Below, piece after piece: positions 1 through 10,092 of a DNA stretch of 64,000 bases. Both the position numbers and the translations under genes were made by a program. Each line of letters begins with the position of its first letter. Positions within the stretch are counted from its first letter, which is position 1. The notes beneath the pieces were generated by a model, which was given only the letters and a program-made list of their open reading frames with translations, did not search any database and had not been told where the DNA came from. Source of the DNA: Poa pratensis (lineage: Eukaryota; Streptophyta; Magnoliopsida; Poales; Poaceae); assembly GCA_947311845.1 (NCBI GenBank), contig CAMZMU010000115.1, positions 31,395,401 to 31,459,400 of the forward strand, in the 5' to 3' direction.

Positions 1-409
1 TTCGTGAAATTCTCACTCAACAGCTCATTAAGCAAGGCTGCTACTCAGATTTATGAGTTTCAAGCGATGAGGATTGTTATATGTAGAAAAATTATACAGA
101 TTTAATGCATCAACCATGAGGAAAGCTCGATATAGTATACCTCACTTGCAGTTTTGCACTACCATATGCAGTGGACTACATAGAGCTCCAACAGCACCAG
201 AAAGAGCAGTGTAGACATCGACACCAGTACATAAATATTTCCAATTCGGCATCAATTCACTCCTACTACTTGAGCAGAGAAAGGACATGAATTACCTCGA
301 AGCAAGGTGCCTCACAGCAGCCGTTGAGCAGTTCATTTCGTGTTCAGCATGAAGAACAGAAAGGACATCTAGAACCCTGGCAAGTCAGTGATATGGCATG
401 TAGTCTTTG

Positions 410-3400
410 TTACCCCTGCAAAAAATAAAAAATAGGAAAATATGTATCAATACTGGAAACAGAACTTTAAACTTCTAATAAATATATGTGAGCAGAACTA
501 ATAGAGCTTCCAAGTATTTTTGGCACGGTGAACAAAATTTAATAAGTTGAAGGAGTAGTACCCTACAAAACTACACTGACTAAAGATAATAAGATAATTG
601 TCATACCTTCCCAAGAAATCGTACAATTTGCTTATCCCTAACCTGCTTCAACTTATATAAATCTTGACCCTGCATGGGCAGAATTTATCACCAGTCAACT
701 TTAAACTGTTAGATAACTTGTAACAAATGTAAGTTCCATGGTTTTACTATACATTTAGTAGGAACTATGTGACGAAATGTGTGCCCCAATTCTTGCATTT
801 AGGAATTACTCAGTCTAAGAGCAGGGTTTGCATCTTGATAGAAGACTGAAAGTGTGCTCGTTTTGCATTCGCAAGGACACCCATGGGGTGGCATCATGAG
901 GCATTGATTGTACCCTGAAAAATTAAAAATAAACAGTACATCGCATTATACTCCAAGCTAAGCCTGAAACCTGTCTGAAATTCTGAATACATTGCAATAT
1001 CGAGGATATAAAAGAAATGATAAGGGATAAAGCATACCGAGAGACCTTGAGGAACAGCACTACAGCAGAGTGCTGCGAAATTGCAAAGTCTGATAAACTG
1101 TGAATGCAGTAAGTTGTTAACCAATAAGTACAAAACATCAAAGATGTGCTACAATCCAAGAACCCTATAACCAACAGAGGTTGTGCCTCACAGAAACGAC
1201 TTAGACGAATCCCTATAACCAACCCACACAAGATCATTACTTGTATAACACATTAGCAACACATAAACAATGCATTATCAATCAGCCGAAGACGAATCCC
1301 TAAAACTCAAGAAACAAACACCCTACAACTGCAAGCAGCAAAAATGGGCCCAATTTTTTTCCAAAGGAGCGTCAGTGTCAAGAAGGAAAAAACGACTGAG
1401 AAAATCGAATCCAGAACAGCAGGGACTCAGCACAATCGAATCCACCAGGTAGCCTCGTAGATCTGCTGCAAGTCTGCAACCAGGGGCAAGAACGGCCAGG
1501 GAGGGGAGGCAGAGCGGCCAAAGGGCGGTGGATCCAGCAAGAAAAATCGAGAAGGGGTTCGAATTGGTTGAAGATGAGGTGTTCTACGGGATGGGGTAGA
1601 GGAGAGAAGCGGAGTGGTGGTTACCGGAGGTGTAGACGATTACAACTGCCCGGTGCTTTTGTTCCTTTCAGCCTAGATGGCCGCCCGAGTCAGGGAGCGG
1701 GGGCGGCGCGTTGTGGTCGGTCGCCGGGCAGGGCTCCATGGAGGCGCTCGGGTCGAAGGTGGATGGGGTAAGCAGAGGGAGCAGTGGCAGAGTTGGGCTT
1801 CAGGTGTGCCAGCCCCTGTTCGACGCGTACGCCAGGCTGATCGCTTCATTTCCTTCCTCGATACACCAAACGAGAAGCTGACACGTGGGATGTTCCATAT
1901 CGCTGGAATCCCAGGGAGCTTAGTTATGTTACTGATGAACTTGGATTATTGAACGGGCCACTGCTAGGCTTCTTCATAACTTAAAAACAGTTACGGACAA
2001 TGCATCTGCATACTGGACATGCTCGAATTTCGAGCCAGATATATTTCTTCTATTCAGATCGTACGTAGCATCTACGGACGATTTTGATACTCCCTCCAAT
2101 CCATATTAGTGGGCACAACTTTGTCTAGATACACATGTATCTAGTCTAAATACTTAACTAGATACATATGAATTTAGACAAAGCTATGCCCACTAATATG
2201 GATCGGAGGGAGTACCAATTGCTTACCGAAGAATACCGAGAGCTGAATTGAAGGGTCGCGGCGAGTAGCTGATTTAGATGATAATCCTTAGCAGAGCACA
2301 AGTTTTCTCTAATAAATATCGCGCATCCTCGGTTTGGCACCCGTATCACATTGGATTTCACTCAGTTCGACATCCCAGAGAAGTGCTAGCTACAGTACAT
2401 AACAACCAACCAACCAACCAACCAACTAACAGGATCCCAGCACGGCAGACGGCAGCAGCCCAAGCTGTTTTTCGTTTCTCGTTTTCTGTATCTGATGGTA
2501 CGATTTTATGTTTTCAGTGTGATTGTTGCTACTTCCCAACTGTCAGGAAAGCTCATGGTGAATGGATAGATACAAGAATATCCCCGTAGCATGTTTTACA
2601 AGCTAGCAATGGCTAGGTAAACCAGGGTACTACTTATTCCAAACAGGAAACAAAAGATGCAACTCTATTAGCTTCAGTGCAGTTCAACAGAAAGAATTGC
2701 CATATGACCCATGTCCGAGAAAAAAAAAGAATTGCCATAGGATCACCACCCTAATGATTGTGAAAGAAACAAACAACCACTAATATTAGTGTATGGCTGC
2801 AAAGTATTATTAACGGCTTATTTGTATCACTGGATTGATGCCACAGCCTTACCAACAGAAAATTGCTTGCAAACAAAAAACAAATAATGACAACATTAGG
2901 CCTGCCAATTGGACAAGCGAGCACCATTGTTATTTTGCTCTGAATTTAATTTGTCGTTGTCAGGTTGCAGGAAAAAAATGGCAATCCAAAAGTTACTGCA
3001 GGTTACGCCGCTAGATTTGGATTATGCAATGCCCACTACAGAACAACTTCCTAATTTAAAACACCCACACACCAGGTTTGTATACTGAACAGACTTGAAT
3101 TTCGAGCAAAATATTTGTTCTGTCCAGATTGTGTCTAGCATCTACTATGTATGATTGATACCACTTATTTACCAAAGAGAACTTAGAACTGAACTTAACA
3201 GTCACAGAAAGCTGCTTCAGATATAAGATGCATAGTAAACCTGAAAATTTTATGCAGCTCCATTCATATTCCTCTGCTCCATCTGGAACCACAACGTCCT
3301 TCATGTCCTCTACGGTATTACCCTTGGCCTGGAGGCCTTATCCGGCTTGGAATTTAGCACCACGGAGAAGTGCTACCTAACAGCCAAACTCGAGTCGCGG

Positions 3401-5881
3401 GAAAGCTTGTCATCGGTTGTGATTCAGATACTATCTTTAGCAGAGACGAAGTTTTTTTTAACAAACCTTGTCATCGGTTGTGCGCGCGTTCCAACCTTGG
3501 ATCCCAGCACAGCAGCAGCCAATCTGCTCTTTGTTTGTCATTCTTCACATATCCAATGGTGCGATTTTGTGTTTTCAGTGTGATTGTTGCTATTTCCTAA
3601 CTGTTAGGAAAGCTCCCCATAGCATGTTTTACACGTTACCAATGGCTAGGTAAACAGTAAACTAGGGTACTATTTATTCCATACAGGAAACAGAGATGCA
3701 ATTCACTATCATGGGTTTATGCCTGACAGCAACATCAGTTGAGATAAATACAACCTAGCAGAAAAACATCCGGCAAAGAAAATATCTAACGGGAAAACAA
3801 ATATTGAACGGAAGATCATACCAAGCTTTAAGCTTCCAAATGCGCCAATCAAATTAATATTTCACATATCAGATTACAAATAGCTTCCAAATGCGTACCA
3901 TATGTGTAAAAGTATGCAGAAGTGTTTCGCTTGCATAATAGGTAACTCATCCAGACAGGACAAAATATATTTATTATTGTTCTTGTAGTTCTTTTATATT
4001 TCCACTACCTAAAATAATAATGCCAAGCACGATGCACCTTTTCTCTAAGTTCTGCACTGTCTGGTTAGTGGATGACCATCTAATTGGAAGTGTAATACCA
4101 TGTTAGTCTAGCAGTTCCCATAACCAAATTTCTATGAGAACAAGCCTATTAGTTACTTTCTAACCCTTAGGAGTTTTGTTAACCTAGATGAGCTGCGGAA
4201 ACACACTTTAGTGCAACACATTGCGAAAACAAGTACACCTAAGTGCAACACACTGCGTAAGGGATAGAGACATGAACCTCTGTCCAAAATCACTTGTTTT
4301 GTACTATAGGATTCAGAGAATATACCGAGTGATGAACCACACAAAGACAAATTTCTGAGAGCACAACAGAATTCATTACTCACTTTAAGTGTAATCCTTG
4401 CGCCAGCTGACTGCAAAATTTCCTGTTAAAGAGCATCAATTCATATAATTAAAGAGCAAAATAACAAGAGTTACTGATAGAACTATAGTTGAACTGAAGC
4501 TAGATATAGAATCCACAATTAGTTTCAGTATGGACCTTATTGTTTGGATTATCACTACTTTAGAAAATGCACAAGTACACTCCAGGACTGACGTTAGCAT
4601 GACTGGGGTCTACTTAATATTAGAGAGTCCATATGTAGTTCCAGAATGGACCTTATTGTTTGGACGGATACCTACTTTAGAAAATGCATAAATGCTTAAT
4701 GTTATGCCAAAAGAATATTGGTAGGACTGCGAGCTCCATACTGAATTTTGAATCAACCTTAAAGATCAAGAAGTGTTGGTGTGGCATACACTAGAAAGAT
4801 GATCTGTGCAATCCAGCTGAAGAAGATAAAGGGCTGATGTTAAGTTCAGTGGGATCCTGTAGTAACGAAGTAAGTATAGATCAAATATAATGTACTCCCT
4901 CTGTTCAAAATTATAAGATGTTCGAGCCTTTTTTTTTTCTTTTCTGAATTGCATGTATAGACACGTTTTAGTGTTGTTTGTTCATTCATTTCGGTACTTA
5001 TATAGTCCATATTGAAATATCTAAAACATCTTATAATTTGGAACGGAGGGAGTACAATTACACTAAGAGGTCGTTTGGTAGCCATCATTTCGAGCCGGAA
5101 TCATGGAGTTCATTTGTGATTCCATGCTCAACTTGTTTGTCTGGCATGGAATTGGACATGTCATTTCATTTGGAATTCCAGCAATGCCTATTGTGTGTTA
5201 TGCCAATTCCTATCCCTAACCCTGTCATTCACTTTCCAAATGAAATGAAATGATGCCATCATTTCATTTATGTCAAATGAAATGAAATGATGGATGCCAA
5301 ACGAGCTCTAAGTTCAGTGGGATGACCAACAGGAGAATGAAATGCTAATGCAGGAAAAAGTAACCAGAAAACAATCTGGATACTTCCCTAGAATCCTAGA
5401 TGCATTCTTTTACCTATGTGTTGAAAAATTTAAAAGGAGAAATAGGTCGAGAATCCTAAACTGCAAGCTTTGTACAGCACAAGAGGCAACTATGTGGTGT
5501 AAACCAGAAATGCACTAGAGCTGGACATATGTGCTATTTCAACTGGAAAACTTTAGGGCCAACTAGTCACAGGGAATCTGGAAAACTACGACATTCTACA
5601 TGTTTAGATTACATGCAGTCTCTTCCACTCTCTGATTCAAATTTAAAAACTAACCTTTAACAATAAGATTTGAAAATTGGCTGAGGTTGTTTTCCATTTC
5701 GCCTCTTGCAGTATAGGGAGAAGCTGCTCAAGTATTCTGAGGCCACGTAAATCAATCAAATGATCTCTGCTCTTCAATAAACCACGTGGAAGCTGAAGGT
5801 GCAAGCAGAAGGCAACAGTTTTCCCCATTTTCCATGTCTCATGCACAAGAAGATACAGTATCTCCTTTTCAGTTTCCGGTG
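410..5881 (-). CDS. 3' part of a multi-exon gene, not recognised
   Basis: Five minus-strand segments with good splice signals join without a frame break. Exon 5881-5655 (227 nt: 2 nt plus 75 codons) has acceptor TTTCTTAG and donor AAG/GTTAGT and encodes a helical, leucine-rich stretch including VHETWKMGKTVAFCLHLQL and LRILEQLLPILQEAKW. Exon 4422-4384 (39 nt) encodes EILQSAGARITLK with donor AAA/GTGAGT. Exon 1097-1038 (60 nt) encodes FIRLCNFAALCCSAVPQGLS. Exon 669-607 (63 nt) starts GQDLYKLKQVRDK and ends with donor AAG/GTATGA. The last segment starts at 415 and stops after one codon (TAA at 412-410). The three internal exons are multiples of three. Seen: splice sites and phase. Inferred: the joining, and that it is a helical-repeat type protein. 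I do not recognise the family. No upstream exon was found before the PPR pseudogene, so the 5' part may be missing. The 3.3-kb intron holds a tandem duplication and a MITE. Confidence 0.5.
1738..1881 (+). other. Short GC-rich open frame, doubtful
   Basis: A GC-rich patch (about 1470-1900) contains a 47-codon open frame starting MEALGSKVDGVSRGSSG and including QPLFDAYARLIASFPSS. A possible donor (GGG/GTAAGC) lies within it. It sits inside the long intron of the minus-strand gene. It could be a first-exon remnant of another gene; I see no continuation and no recognised domain. Confidence 0.15.
2090..2212. mobile_element. Stowaway-type MITE (Tc1/Mariner)
   Basis: A 123-bp element begins CTCCCTCCAATCCATATTAG and ends with the inverted complement, CTAATATGGATCGGAGGGAG. 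It is flanked by TA duplications at 2088-2089 and 2213-2214. The inside is also palindromic around TAGATACA, so the whole element can fold into a hairpin. Copy B of the surrounding duplication has the uninterrupted site TGATACCA at about 3155, which confirms the insertion. Confidence 0.93.
2402..2430. repeat. CAAC microsatellite
   Basis: About six units of AACC/CAAC (ACAACCAACCAACCAACC...) lie in copy A of the duplication. They are absent from copy B. Confidence 0.8.
3066..3710. repeat. Tandem duplication, copy B
   Basis: Paralogue of 2000-2680, about 1.06 kb downstream. It preserves the pre-insertion site of the Stowaway MITE. On the minus strand, 3334-3240 reads openly (GNTVEDMKDVVVPDGAEEYE), but with no clear splice pair and no counterpart in copy A I do not call it an exon. 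Confidence 0.72.
4895..5052. mobile_element. Stowaway-type MITE, 158 bp
   Basis: The terminal inverted repeats are CTCCCTCTGTTCAAAATTAT and the complement of ATAATTTGGAACGGAGGGAG. TA target duplications lie at 4893-4894 and 5053-5054. The inverted repeat continues for about 30 bp (ATAAGATGTT... / ...AACATCTTAT). This is the usual size and end sequence for a grass Stowaway. Confidence 0.93.
5067..5308. mobile_element. Tourist-like MITE (PIF/Harbinger), 242 bp
   Basis: The ends are GAGGTCGTTTGGTAGCCATC and the complement of GATGGATGCCAAACGAGCTC. They are flanked by the 3-bp duplication TAA at 5064-5066 and 5309-5311, as expected for PIF/Harbinger. The interior holds palindromic runs of TCATTTCATT / AATGAAATGA. 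It lies 12 bp from the Stowaway at 4895-5052. Confidence 0.85.
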
Positions 5882-6284
5882 CTAAGAAATCTGGAAGATG
5901 AATGCTTCATTCTGTCTTGTAATCTCGAACATCTTCTTTCCTTGCAATTCAATAAACAAAGCGATGAGTTATCCCTCCGATCCTAAAAAAAGCATAAGCG
6001 TTGTTACATTAATAAGGTCAGGACGACACGAAATACTCGTGTGAAAAATGGGAGTAAACCAGTTCAAGCAATTAACAAGAACAATGATCTAAAAAGGAAT
6101 CTTCATATATTAACATAATAAAGCAAGCAAATGGATGTCCATAATATTCAAACGAAATTCAGATGTTTCCCAGATTATCGCTTCTACAATTTAATTAGCA
6201 TACATGTGTATTTGCATGGTGTCATAATTGGCATAAGAAAATGAAAAACACAACTGCAAGCACTTGTACTTGTATCCTTGTAGG

Positions 6285-6551
6285 TGTTGAAGTATATGTA
6301 GATTGACCACCTTCTCTCCATCAGTTTCTGATTGGTGTATAAAACTTATTATGGTAACAGAGCAAGATGTCTTGGGTTCAAGTCTTGTTTTCAGAATTTA
6401 ATAAAAAAATGTTTGCCCTCTTTCTATCATGTTTAGGCCTTATAGAGTCACAAGTGAGAGAGGGTGTTGAAGTATACATGGATTAACCGCCTTTTTCTGT
6501 CCGTCAGTTCGGACTTTTGGTTCTACTAGTTGCGAATAGTATACTTTAACA
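6285..6551 (+). mobile_element. TRIM-like miniature LTR retrotransposon
   Basis: A 267-bp element is flanked by a perfect 5-bp TSD, GTAGG (6280-6284 and 6552-6556). Terminal direct repeats begin TGTTGAAGTATA at 6285 and 6465; the downstream one ends TTTAACA. Right after the first repeat is TGGTAACAGAGC (6352-6363), one mismatch from the initiator-Met-tRNA primer binding site TGGTATCAGAGC. A purine tract, GTGAGAGAGGG, precedes the second repeat. There is no room for coding sequence. The terminal repeats (about 66 and 87 bp) are diverged, so it is old. The order LTR, primer site, purine tract, LTR plus the TSD supports a TRIM over a chance repeat. Confidence 0.78.
6352..6363 (+). promoter_or_regulatory. 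Primer binding site of the TRIM
   Basis: TGGTAACAGAGC has one mismatch to the Met-tRNA primer site seen intact in the Copia element at 24703-24714. Confidence 0.65.
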
Positions 6552-6849
6552 GTAGGTACATACTCCCATCATTCAACGCTCTAACGCATTCAACACACTT
6601 ACAAATAGATAATCAAGTAACCATAATTAGACTTATGCATCATTATATTTCTTTCATCTGATATTGTCATGATAGGCTATCTGACGGTAGTAAATAAAAT
6701 ATGGTAGCGAACTATTGTGAAATTTGATGAAATACTGCATTTACCTCATGGCATTTTTATCACAATGGAGCTCCCTCTCACTACAGTCTGTCATAAGAAA
6801 TGTTCCCTTTTGGCCCAATTGTCTGAATCGGCGATGCTTTTTTAGTAGT

Positions 6850-9144
6850 TCATTTAGATTGCTGTCTTTTCTTTTCAATCTCCTTATCAAGGAAAATCAT
6901 TATTGTTTCTGTCACGTGGTTCGGAGCAATGCCATCTGCAATCATCCTCCTCAAATACTTGTCAGCTTCCTTCAACCTACCAGCTTTTGCATTAATATTG
7001 ATCAATGTATTAAAAGTGATAATATCGGGTTTCATTCCCCTGGTGATAATCTGGTCAAGCAAACAGTTTGCTTCTTCAACCTTTCCGACCTTTCCCAACT
7101 GATTGATCAAAGTGTTATACATGACAATATCCATGTAAACACCTTTTTTTGACAATTGATCCATGATTGAGGTAGCAACCTCCGTTTTCCCCATCTGCCC
7201 AAGACCTTGAATTATCAGATTGTATGTTGCTATATCATTTGGGCAGAGTTGTCCGCCCCTCTCATGAAGAACTGCCCACACCTGTTTCAGATACCCCTTC
7301 TTGACAAATGAAGTCATCAACGAATTGTATGTATAACTTGTCCCTTTCCTTCCTAGATTTGAGAAGATCTCAAATAACTTGGAAGCTACGCTTAATTTTC
7401 CTTTGGCCAAGAAGATTGACATATATGTATTAACCATGTCAGCATCGAAAGTTTTACCCCCCATACCTTGCACCCTCTGCCCTCTGTGTGTTGTAAATAT
7501 AGCAGAATTATTCAAATTGTCGGCATGTTTAGCAAGATGATCCAAATGTGGGGACAGAGACCAATCATCCTTGGGTTCATTATTTGTTGTTTCTTCATTT
7601 GTATCAGTGCATACTACAGGTTTGAGCAAACTCATCACATCATTCATATTACCATCAAAGTGGAAGATTATGTTCCATCTTTCCCTCTATCAAGTGGTCC
7701 TCTCAAGGCATCCATCATGTTCGACTTCCATCGAATGACATCTGGTAACACAGAGCTATCTCTTATCATCTTCACTATCTGCTCTTCCAAATCCCACCGC
7801 TTACTCTTGTTGAAACCTATAAGTAATGATGTAATGGTGACCAAATCAACAACAAAGCCCCGCTCCTCCATCTCCTTCACCAAACCGACTGCCTCTGCAA
7901 CTAGGTCCCCTGTCCCCTCCTTGCAGAATTCTCTTACCATAATACTATATGCAATCCCATCCAACAGCTGACCTTTTTTCCGTAGCTCATAGAAGAGCCG
8001 GCATGCTGCTTCCGCCCTCCCATTCTTGAACAGCCCATCGATTACGGTGTTGTGTGTGCTCGCTGAGCATTGGATCCCATCCGCCACCATTGTCTCGAAA
8101 AAACCACATGCCTCATCAAGCTTCTTTGCTTTGAAGAGTCCATCCAGAAGCGAATTGTACACCACGACATCCCCCTTCACCCCGGTGCTCCCCCGCATCT
8201 CCTGAAACATACACAATGCATCATCCATCCTGAAACTCTTGCAGCACCCATCCACGATTGCACGGTAAGTAAACATGTCCGGGTGGATCCCAGCCAACTT
8301 CATTTCATCCAAGACTACCAAAGCATCAGCCACCCTCCCGCCAATCACAAGAACCCGTATGACTGAATTGTAGGTGCATATATCGGGCACAAGAGGAGGA
8401 GAGGAGGCTTTCATAGCGGCAAAGAGCTTCAGTGACTTATCTAGGCGCTTCCACTTGCCAAAGGCGTGGATGCAGATGTTGTAGAACCTCAAGTTGGAAG
8501 GAAGGCCCCTCCGTGACATTTCATCGAACACATGGCAGAAGTCATCGTAGAGGTTCTCCTTGGACAAGACGAGGAGGAGGCGGTTGGTTGCTCGAACGGG
8601 AGGCGGGTGGGAGCGATGGGAAGCAGCCTGCGGATGGCGGGGACAGCGGAGATGGGGTCGGGGGAGGCGATGAGGGAAGGGATAGCGGCGGCGGCGAGGC
8701 GGGGGAGAAGGTCGGGAGGGGCGTCTTGGAGGAGCGCGAGCGCGGTGTCGAGGCGGGAGGCGGAGAGGAGCGCGGAGAGCAGGCCGGGCAGGAGGGCGCC
8801 GGGGGACGGGGAGGAAGCGCGAAGGGGAGGAGCGCGTCGAGGAGCGGAGGGGAGTGCGTGGCGAGCGCGCGGAGCAGGACGGGGAAGGTGGCGGCGAGGA
8901 GCGGGGATGCGGGCGGCGTGGCGGCGAGGAAGAAGGAGAGCTTGGAGGTCGGCGGGAGCGCCGGGTGGCGGAGGATGTGGAGGCGGACGGGGAGCGGCAG
9001 CGGCGCGGCGGGCAGGAGCGCGGGCGGGATGTGCGGCGTGATGAGGAGGTGGTTCGCGAGGCGGGTGGCGAGGAGCGCGTCCGTCAGGTCGGAGAGCGGC
9101 GCCGTGGCGGTGGACAGTCGCCGGACGGGCGCGGACGGCAGCAT
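6850..9144 (-). pseudogene. P-class pentatricopeptide-repeat protein gene with three frameshifts
   Basis: The minus strand encodes tandem 35-residue PPR repeats, e.g. DICTYNSVIRVLVIGGRVAD, DMFTYRAIVDGCCKSFRMDD and DIITFNTLININAKAGRLKE, ending DKEIEKKRQQSK at 6850. The start at 9144 (MLPSAPVRRLSTATAPLSD) looks like an organelle-targeting leader. Length (about 765 codons) and architecture resemble plant PPR proteins of the At4g01570 type (from memory). PPR proteins bind organelle RNA; this one has no DYW or E domain. The reading frame changes at about 8800-8830 (C-rich run), about 8595-8605 (near CCCGCCTCCCGTTC) and about 7660-7690 (TAA at 7668-7670). Each change equals a loss of one base, so the net shift is three and the last segment returns to the first frame. 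The repeats themselves are well kept. It is either a young pseudogene or a gene with base-call errors; I see no introns. Confidence 0.88.
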
Positions 9145-9994
9145 GCCTACGCGCGAGGCGCAGTTTTACACCTCCCCGCAGTCCCACCGCCGCTGTGCCG
9201 CCACGATCGCCTGCCGGGGCACGACGTGGTGCCGAGAGATCCGAGAGTTGAGGCCGAGGTCAGGTGGCGGCGTGGCGCCGGCACGGCAGGACGGGCGGGT
9301 GTCAGCGGCTCTGCTCCACGACCAGCGGGGGCTCGCTGCCACTGAGATGTTTTATTTTTTATTTTTTGAGGGAAGCTGCCACTGAGATATTGTCAAACGG
9401 TTTGAGGCTTGGGCCGTGCCAAGGATGGAAAGCCAGTCGTAGTCGCCTCAGGTCCCCTATGTACCACCTAGAGCAAGCAATATCACGGGCTTGCCTACAT
9501 CGGCCATACATGGACCCATCTTTGAACCGGTCCATTAACAGAAAAACCAGTACATGGGAGTAGTTTTTCTTATCTAATTTTTGTTGTATGCTGGTAATAC
9601 GTGTCTCATTTATAAAATGTAGATCAAGTTACAAGGCACGTAAATACCGACCTTACACAACTGAAAAGATAGGATAAACGTATGTGACAAACCAACGCCT
9701 ATCTCTCTCATTCAACCGCACGCAGCAGCCAAGAGAATAGAGATCTTTACAAAATCTATGTTTGAAATTTTTAGAAAATATGTTTACACTTTCCAAACAA
9801 AAATGTTCAAGTGTTCCAATAAAAATATTAGTGCATCTAAAAAAGATGCTCATGTATTCATCAATAACATAGGAAAGAAAATGTGAAAAAACAAACAATA
9901 AAGTAAAAAAAAGAAAACAACAATATATGGCGATGTGGGAATGGTGTGAGTAACTCTTCCTATTGCTCGCACTAAAGGACATAAGTTGCATTTG
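9145..9994. other. No gene seen
   Basis: This covers the GC-rich region upstream of the PPR start (9145-9345) followed by AT-rich intergenic DNA. I see no supported ORF, repeat or element. Open frames over the PPR 5' end on the plus strand are GC-rich shadows. Confidence 0.5.
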
Positions 9995-10018
9995 TGGCAC
10001 GAGCTCCTAGGGAAAACT

Positions 10019-10068
10019 ATTTTTTTCAAAATGGGGGCTTACCCCTGCATCAAATTTATGCATATGCA
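10019..10068 (-). mobile_element. Very short 5'-truncated LINE insertion
   Basis: A 50-bp insert begins with a T run (the poly(A) tail of a minus-strand copy). Its complement contains TTGATGCAGGGGTAAGCCCC then CATTTTGAAAAAAA, like the 3' end of the LINE fragment at 59264-59741 (GATGCAACAGGCCGGGACAC then CCCCATTTCAAAAAAAA). It is flanked by 24-bp imperfect direct repeats, TGGCACG....CTAGGGAAAACT, at 9995-10018 and 10069-10092. Confidence 0.65.
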
Positions 10069-10092
10069 TGGCACGTGAGCCTAGGGAAAACT

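Larger units (their letters stand above)
2000..2680. repeat. Tandem duplication, copy A
   Basis: This block matches 3066-3710 at roughly 80-90% by eye. Shared landmarks are GAATTTCGAGC (2030 and 3092), TTTTCAGTGTGATTGTTGCT (about 2512 and 3572), TAGCATGTTTTACA and CAATGGCTAGGTAAAC. Copy A carries a Stowaway MITE that copy B lacks; copy B has about 115 bp not seen in copy A. No coding content is recognised. Confidence 0.75.

Noticed and set aside
3240..3334. Exon reading VEDMKDVVVPDGAEEYEW on the minus strand
   Set aside because: No good acceptor/donor pair and no equivalent in the duplicated copy.
5969..5995. Third Stowaway element (ATCCCTCCGATCCTAAAAAA)
   Set aside because: Only one end-like motif; no inverted partner or TA duplication nearby.
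6285..6551. Cassandra-type TRIM with 5S rRNA promoter
   Set aside because: The terminal repeats are too short and show no 5S-like internal promoter; a GGGTTCAAGTC motif lies only in the interior.
8432..9385. Long plus-strand open frames (up to 317 codons) and alternative minus frames over the PPR 5' end
   Set aside because: GC-rich shadow frames with Gly/Arg- or Pro-rich content opposite a recognisable PPR gene.
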